DNA from: Micromonospora tarensis
Lineage (GTDB): Bacteria > Actinomycetota > Actinomycetes > Mycobacteriales > Micromonosporaceae
Reading direction: 5' to 3'
DNA length: 47,082 nt
NCBI RefSeq assembly: GCF_016803395.1
Contig: NZ_JAEVHL010000025.1
Location: forward strand, 1 to 47,082
Shown one piece after another: positions 43,904-47,082 of this stretch. Numbering within the stretch: position 1 is the stretch's first letter; every line of letters begins with the position of its first letter. The notes beneath the pieces are model-generated. The model saw nothing but the letters and a program-made list of their open reading frames with translations, did no database searches and was not told the DNA's origin. The position numbers and the translations under genes were made by a program.

Positions 43904-44651
43904 TCAGAACACGAACGCGATCGCGCACTGCGAGGGCCCGGCGAGGGCCGGCCGTCGGATGTGGGAGTCGCCGAATTGATTGACGAAGATCATCGAAGTC
44001 CGGCACCCCCGAGCAGTTGGACGAGGTTGTCGGTCCTGTTCCATGCCTGGCCAGCGAACCATAGGGCGGCGAGAACACCAGGTCGGTATTCCAGGCGCGC
44101 AGGACCCACTGCTGGGCGGCGGTGTTGTTGCAGGGCCACTGCCACACGGCGTTGCCCGCGACGGGCTCGCCCCAGGGGACATCGGCACACTGCCCGGTCT
44201 GGAGGTTGCGCAGCGCGTAGCCGTTCACACCGGGTACCTGCGTGACGGACCAGAGTTGCCGGGCGACACCCAGGCAGTCCCACAGTTGTAGCGTCTGACC
44301 GGCTGCCGGGTTGCCCCAGGGCAGGTCGAGGCACTTGGGGCCCTCTGGCGACCAGAGGGAGCTGACAAGCTGGTAGTAGACGATGCCGTTCCACCTTCCC
44401 TCGTAGACCATGGTCCATTTCTGGGCCGGGCCGTCGTAGCAGGGCCACTGCTTGATGGCCGTGCCGTTGGCGGTGCTGGCGTACGACACGTCGATACACA
44501 GGCTGCCGAAGGGCTGCTCGCTGGTGGCGGAACTCTGGGATCTGAATGAGTATTCGGTGGCGGCGCTGGCAGGCGAGGCGACCACCAGGCTGGCGGCTAC
44601 GAGTCCGACGCACACCGCGAACACCATGGACGTCCGGCTGAGGATCTTCAT
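43904..44651 (-). CDS. Secreted ricin-type beta-trefoil lectin-domain protein, two frameshifts near the 3' end
   Basis: From ATG 44651 (AAGGA upstream): signal peptide KILSRTSMVFAVCVGLVAASLVVASPASA, then a beta-trefoil with three QxW repeats (QKWTM, QLWSV, QQWVL), each preceded by a CLD/CAD-like strand. This is a CBM13/RICIN module for sugar binding. Past residue about 200 the reading frame loses coding character. The two other frames supply AWNRTDNLVQLLGGAG and MIFVNQFGDSHIRRPALAGPSQC in order, ending at 43904. Adding one base near 44048 and one near 44003 gives exactly 250 codons. It neighbours the GH43 pair but lacks its own operator copy. Confidence 0.72.
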
Positions 44652-44811
44652 GACCGTTCCTTCCAATGGGAGCTGGAGATACCGATAAAGGGGTAGCCGG
44701 TCGGCGCCAGATACGTCCGCGTCAGGCGCGCGCGAGGACCACCGCTCTGTACGTGGCCGCTGTTGAGCCGGCCGCCCGGCGGCATCGCCCGCCAGCGCGC
44801 ACGGTGCCGCC

Positions 44812-45765
44812 TCAGTTGTCCGGGCACAACCCGGTGCCGCGGATCGGCAAAGCGCTGTCCAGGTCGGCCGCCGCGATCCAGCCGGTGTCGCCGAGGACGG
44901 TCGTCCGGGCCCACACGTCGTCGTTCTTGACGGCTTCCCCGGTGCGGTAGCAGGTCACCCGGCCCAGCGTGCCGTCGGGCACCTTCCGCAGCACCTGGTC
45001 GCCCGTGGAGGGGCCGGCGCGCAGCGCCACGTCAGGTCGGGCCTTCACCGCGACAAGCCGGCCGTCGCCGGGAACCAGGCCGTCCTGGAGTCCTCGGCAG
45101 GTGAGCGCCGACGAGCCAATCCACATGATGGTGTAGTCCTCGCCGTCGCGTTGTTGGTGGCTGGTGTCGAAGCAGTACGCCGGGTTGTCCTGGTCCGGTC
45201 CGATGCCCTGGGTGGCCAGGTCCAGGAGCGGAATCTGCTTGATCAGGAAGCAGGCGGTGGTGTCGGCGACCGCGCCGAGGCGGCCCCGGAGGACCGCTAC
45301 AACGCCGACCGCCCACGAGTCGCGCCGGCTCTGATAGATCCGCACCGCCAGCCGGTCCGTCTGGTAGGCGCATTGGACGGCATCGTTGACCTGCCCGAGC
45401 CGGTCGGCAAAGCGGCCGAGGTTGTCGAGGAACTGGTCGACCCGGGGCCGCTGCCCAGGCACGATCCGATGGGTCACCTCGCTTACCAGGTCGACGTACG
45501 GCAGGCAGGGATTTTCGATCGAGGTGTAGCGCTTTTCGTCCAGCTTCGGGAGCAGTCCGCCGCTCCGGGTGCCGGCCGCCGGGCAGCCACCTCCGGCGAT
45601 CTTCGCGAGGCCGTTGGCCGTGCCGGGGCGGTTCTCGGCACCGCCGCTGGCCGCGCCGCCGTTCGTGCGGCAGCCCGCCAGGAGACTGGCCGCCAGGGCG
45701 AGCACGGTAAGGCCGGCGGCGAGACCCGTCCGGCGTCGGAGCTTCCTCACATTGTGGTCAGTCAT
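44812..45765 (-). CDS. Secreted lipoprotein with C-terminal bacterial SH3 domain
   Basis: 317 aa. Signal peptide with lipobox (LAAGLTVLALAASLLAGC), so lipid-anchored outside the membrane. The middle (about 60-220) is Cys-containing and not recognised. The C-terminus (about 245-310) is SH3b-like: VKARPDVALRAGPSTGDQVLRKVPDGTLGRVTCY … WARTTVLGDTGWIAAADL. It follows the CHAT gene by 65 bp on the same strand, so probably cotranscribed with it. Confidence 0.8.
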   Translation of the reverse strand: MTDHNVRKLRRRTGLAAGLTVLALAASLLAGCRTNGGAASGGAENRPGTANGLAKIAGGGCPAAGTRSGGLLPKLDEKRYTSIENPCLPYVDLVSEVTHRIVPGQRPRVDQFLDNLGRFADRLGQVNDAVQCAYQTDRLAVRIYQSRRDSWAVGVVAVLRGRLGAVADTTACFLIKQIPLLDLATQGIGPDQDNPAYCFDTSHQQRDGEDYTIMWIGSSALTCRGLQDGLVPGDGRLVAVKARPDVALRAGPSTGDQVLRKVPDGTLGRVTCYRTGEAVKNDDVWARTTVLGDTGWIAAADLDSALPIRGTGLCPDN

Positions 45766-45830
45766 GCCTGGATGGGGGGCCGGGCGGCCTCCTGGATACC
45801 TGCTGCCGGCACGACTCTGGTGCTGTCGGT

Positions 45831-47082
45831 TCAGCCGGCACCGAAACAGACGAAGCTCGGGGGCTGGTTGCCGCGTACGGCCTCCGCCAGTGCTGCCGCC
45901 GGCGGCCGGCCCGCGACGGCCGCCCGATGATAGGCCACCATGATCTCCGTGGCCGCCTCATCGGCGACCCGGCTGACGCTCGCGACGACCGTGGCGGTGC
46001 CTGCGGCGAGCAGGGCGGTCGGCATGCCGAGCGCCTCGTCACCGTGCCGCACGTCGGTCAGGCCCAGGTCACAGCAGGACAAGACCACGGTACGCGGCGC
46101 GGTCCGCAGCTCCTGCACGTCATATCCCATCAGCGGGCCGCCGGCCAGCTCCAGCGTGGAGAACAGTGGGTTCTCGGTTTGGTGCTGCCCATGCGCGGCG
46201 ATGTGAGCGAGGCGGGCGCCGGCCATCGCCGCGAGTGCCGCCGCCGGGGTCGCCTCCGGCCCGGTGAGCACCACGGCACCTCGATCGCAGCGACGCGACC
46301 GCCCGGGCCTCCGCCTCACCCCGGGGGATTCCCGGTCCCGCCACCACCGTCACCGCCGCCGACTCGGCGGCGGGCCCGCCGGCGTTCAGGCGCGCCGGGC
46401 GGCCAGCCAGACCCCGACCGACGGCGCCACCGTGACCGGCCGGGACGCGCACGCTGGCAGGGCGTGCCACGGCGTGGTCAGCAACAGCCCGGTCGGACCA
46501 CCACCAGGTCCCGGTCGCCAACCAGCGAACGCACCGGATCGAGCACCATCGAGCCCACTCGGTCGGCGTCCTGCCGCGTCGCGGCGCGGACCACGGCCGC
46601 CAGCCGGGCGGGCATGGCCCGGCCCGCCTGCCCGTCCAGGTCGGCGCGCAACCGTCGTACCGCCTCCTCGGCCGTGCCGCGGTCGCCGAGCACCACCACC
46701 GAGGTCGCCCGATCAGTGACCACCAGCGCGTGCAGGACGTCCCCGGCGGCCACGTACACCACGAGCGCCGCGCCGGCCAGCTGCGCCGTCACGGCGGTCA
46801 GCGGCGCAGGCTTCGGCGGCGCCGCGTCCCGGGGACCCGGCGTCGCCCAGGCGCGCTCCCGGATCACCCGCCGGAGCGCCTCCAATCGACTGTGGAAGGT
46901 CAGCGTCGGGCGGCCCGCGAGTTCCGCCTGCCGGACGTGGTGCTGTAGCTGGCGCAGCTCCTCCAGCGCCTCGGCGGCGACCGGGTCGTCGGGTGGCCGC
47001 ACCGGCGGCAGCAGCAGCGCCTGGGCCCGGGCCCGCTCGGACCACGGTAGACGGCGTGGCGGAGCCCTCCGCCAACGCCGCG
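45831..47082 (-). pseudogene. CHAT-domain (caspase-like) protein, frameshifted, cut by right edge
   Basis: The frame enters from the right edge as PWSERARAQALLLPPVRPPDDPVAAEALEELRQL. It continues through a helical region to VGDRDLVVV, then needs three one-base corrections (near 46495, 46390 and 46285) to read PTGLLLTTPWHALP, then ESAAVTVVAGPGIPRGEAEA, then VVLTGPEATPAAALAAMAGARLAHIAAHG. The catalytic His in HIAAHG and Cys in VVLSCCDLG of the CHAT peptidase domain are present, ending at 45831. CHAT proteins are caspase-related proteases, often part of conflict or programmed-death systems and preceded by TPR repeats. As given, translation is broken. Confidence 0.78.

Overview
The window is about 47 kb of very GC-rich DNA with strong G/C preference at third codon positions, frequent GTG/TTG starts, LacI- and CebR-type operators and a class I lysyl-tRNA synthetase. 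Together these point to a Gram-positive actinomycete, most likely Micromonosporaceae (Micromonospora-like); the genus is an inference. No rRNA, tRNA, CRISPR array or intact mobile element was seen.

Layout. 1-5.1 kb: a DapA-family lyase cut by the left edge, a PucR-type regulator, a quinone-oxidoreductase/HxlR divergent pair and class I LysRS. 5.2-10.75 kb: a four-gene minus-strand operon with its own sigma70-like promoter, encoding a haem-oxygenase-like diiron protein, a Trypco1-domain protein, a formylglycine-generating-enzyme-like (FGE/C-lectin fold) protein and a 1191-aa trypsin-NACHT-HEAT protein. The genes are packed tightly (12 bp gap, ATGA overlap, 25 bp gap) and end in a nested hairpin. 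This resembles the NTP-dependent biological conflict systems with STAND NTPases and trypsin-like peptidases described computationally in multicellular bacteria, and is the strongest candidate here for a poorly described defence or cell-suicide system. 10.8-23.2 kb: mixed chromosomal genes (DUF2000, S9 peptidase, GNAT, SUKH-like, HelR-like helicase, EcsC, duplicated Cys-rich protein, PP2C-like, MpaB-like). 23.2-29.7 kb: DHFR-like and AraC genes (both frameshifted), DUF1737, MOSC, a serpin, a DinB remnant and a TetR/oxidoreductase divergent pair with two matching operators. 29.8-32.3 kb: a secreted GH44-FN3-CBM2 enzyme behind a CebR-like box. 32.3-38.5 kb: PARG-like protein, TetR-cupin operon under a perfect palindrome, a decayed stretch, S51 peptidase, methyltransferase and tandem GNAT. 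38.7-44.7 kb: two convergent secreted GH43-type proteins sharing a LacI-like palindrome and a bidirectional terminator, plus a ricin-type lectin. 44.8-47.1 kb: an SH3 lipoprotein and a CHAT-domain protein running off the right edge.

Several genes carry single-base frameshifts that, when corrected, restore a protein of plausible family length: DapA-like, the 15.6 kb secreted protein, DHFR-like, AraC, the GALAV-repeat protein, the ricin lectin (two) and CHAT (three). So many scattered 1-bp indels look more like residual assembly error than biology. The conflict operon itself reads open throughout.
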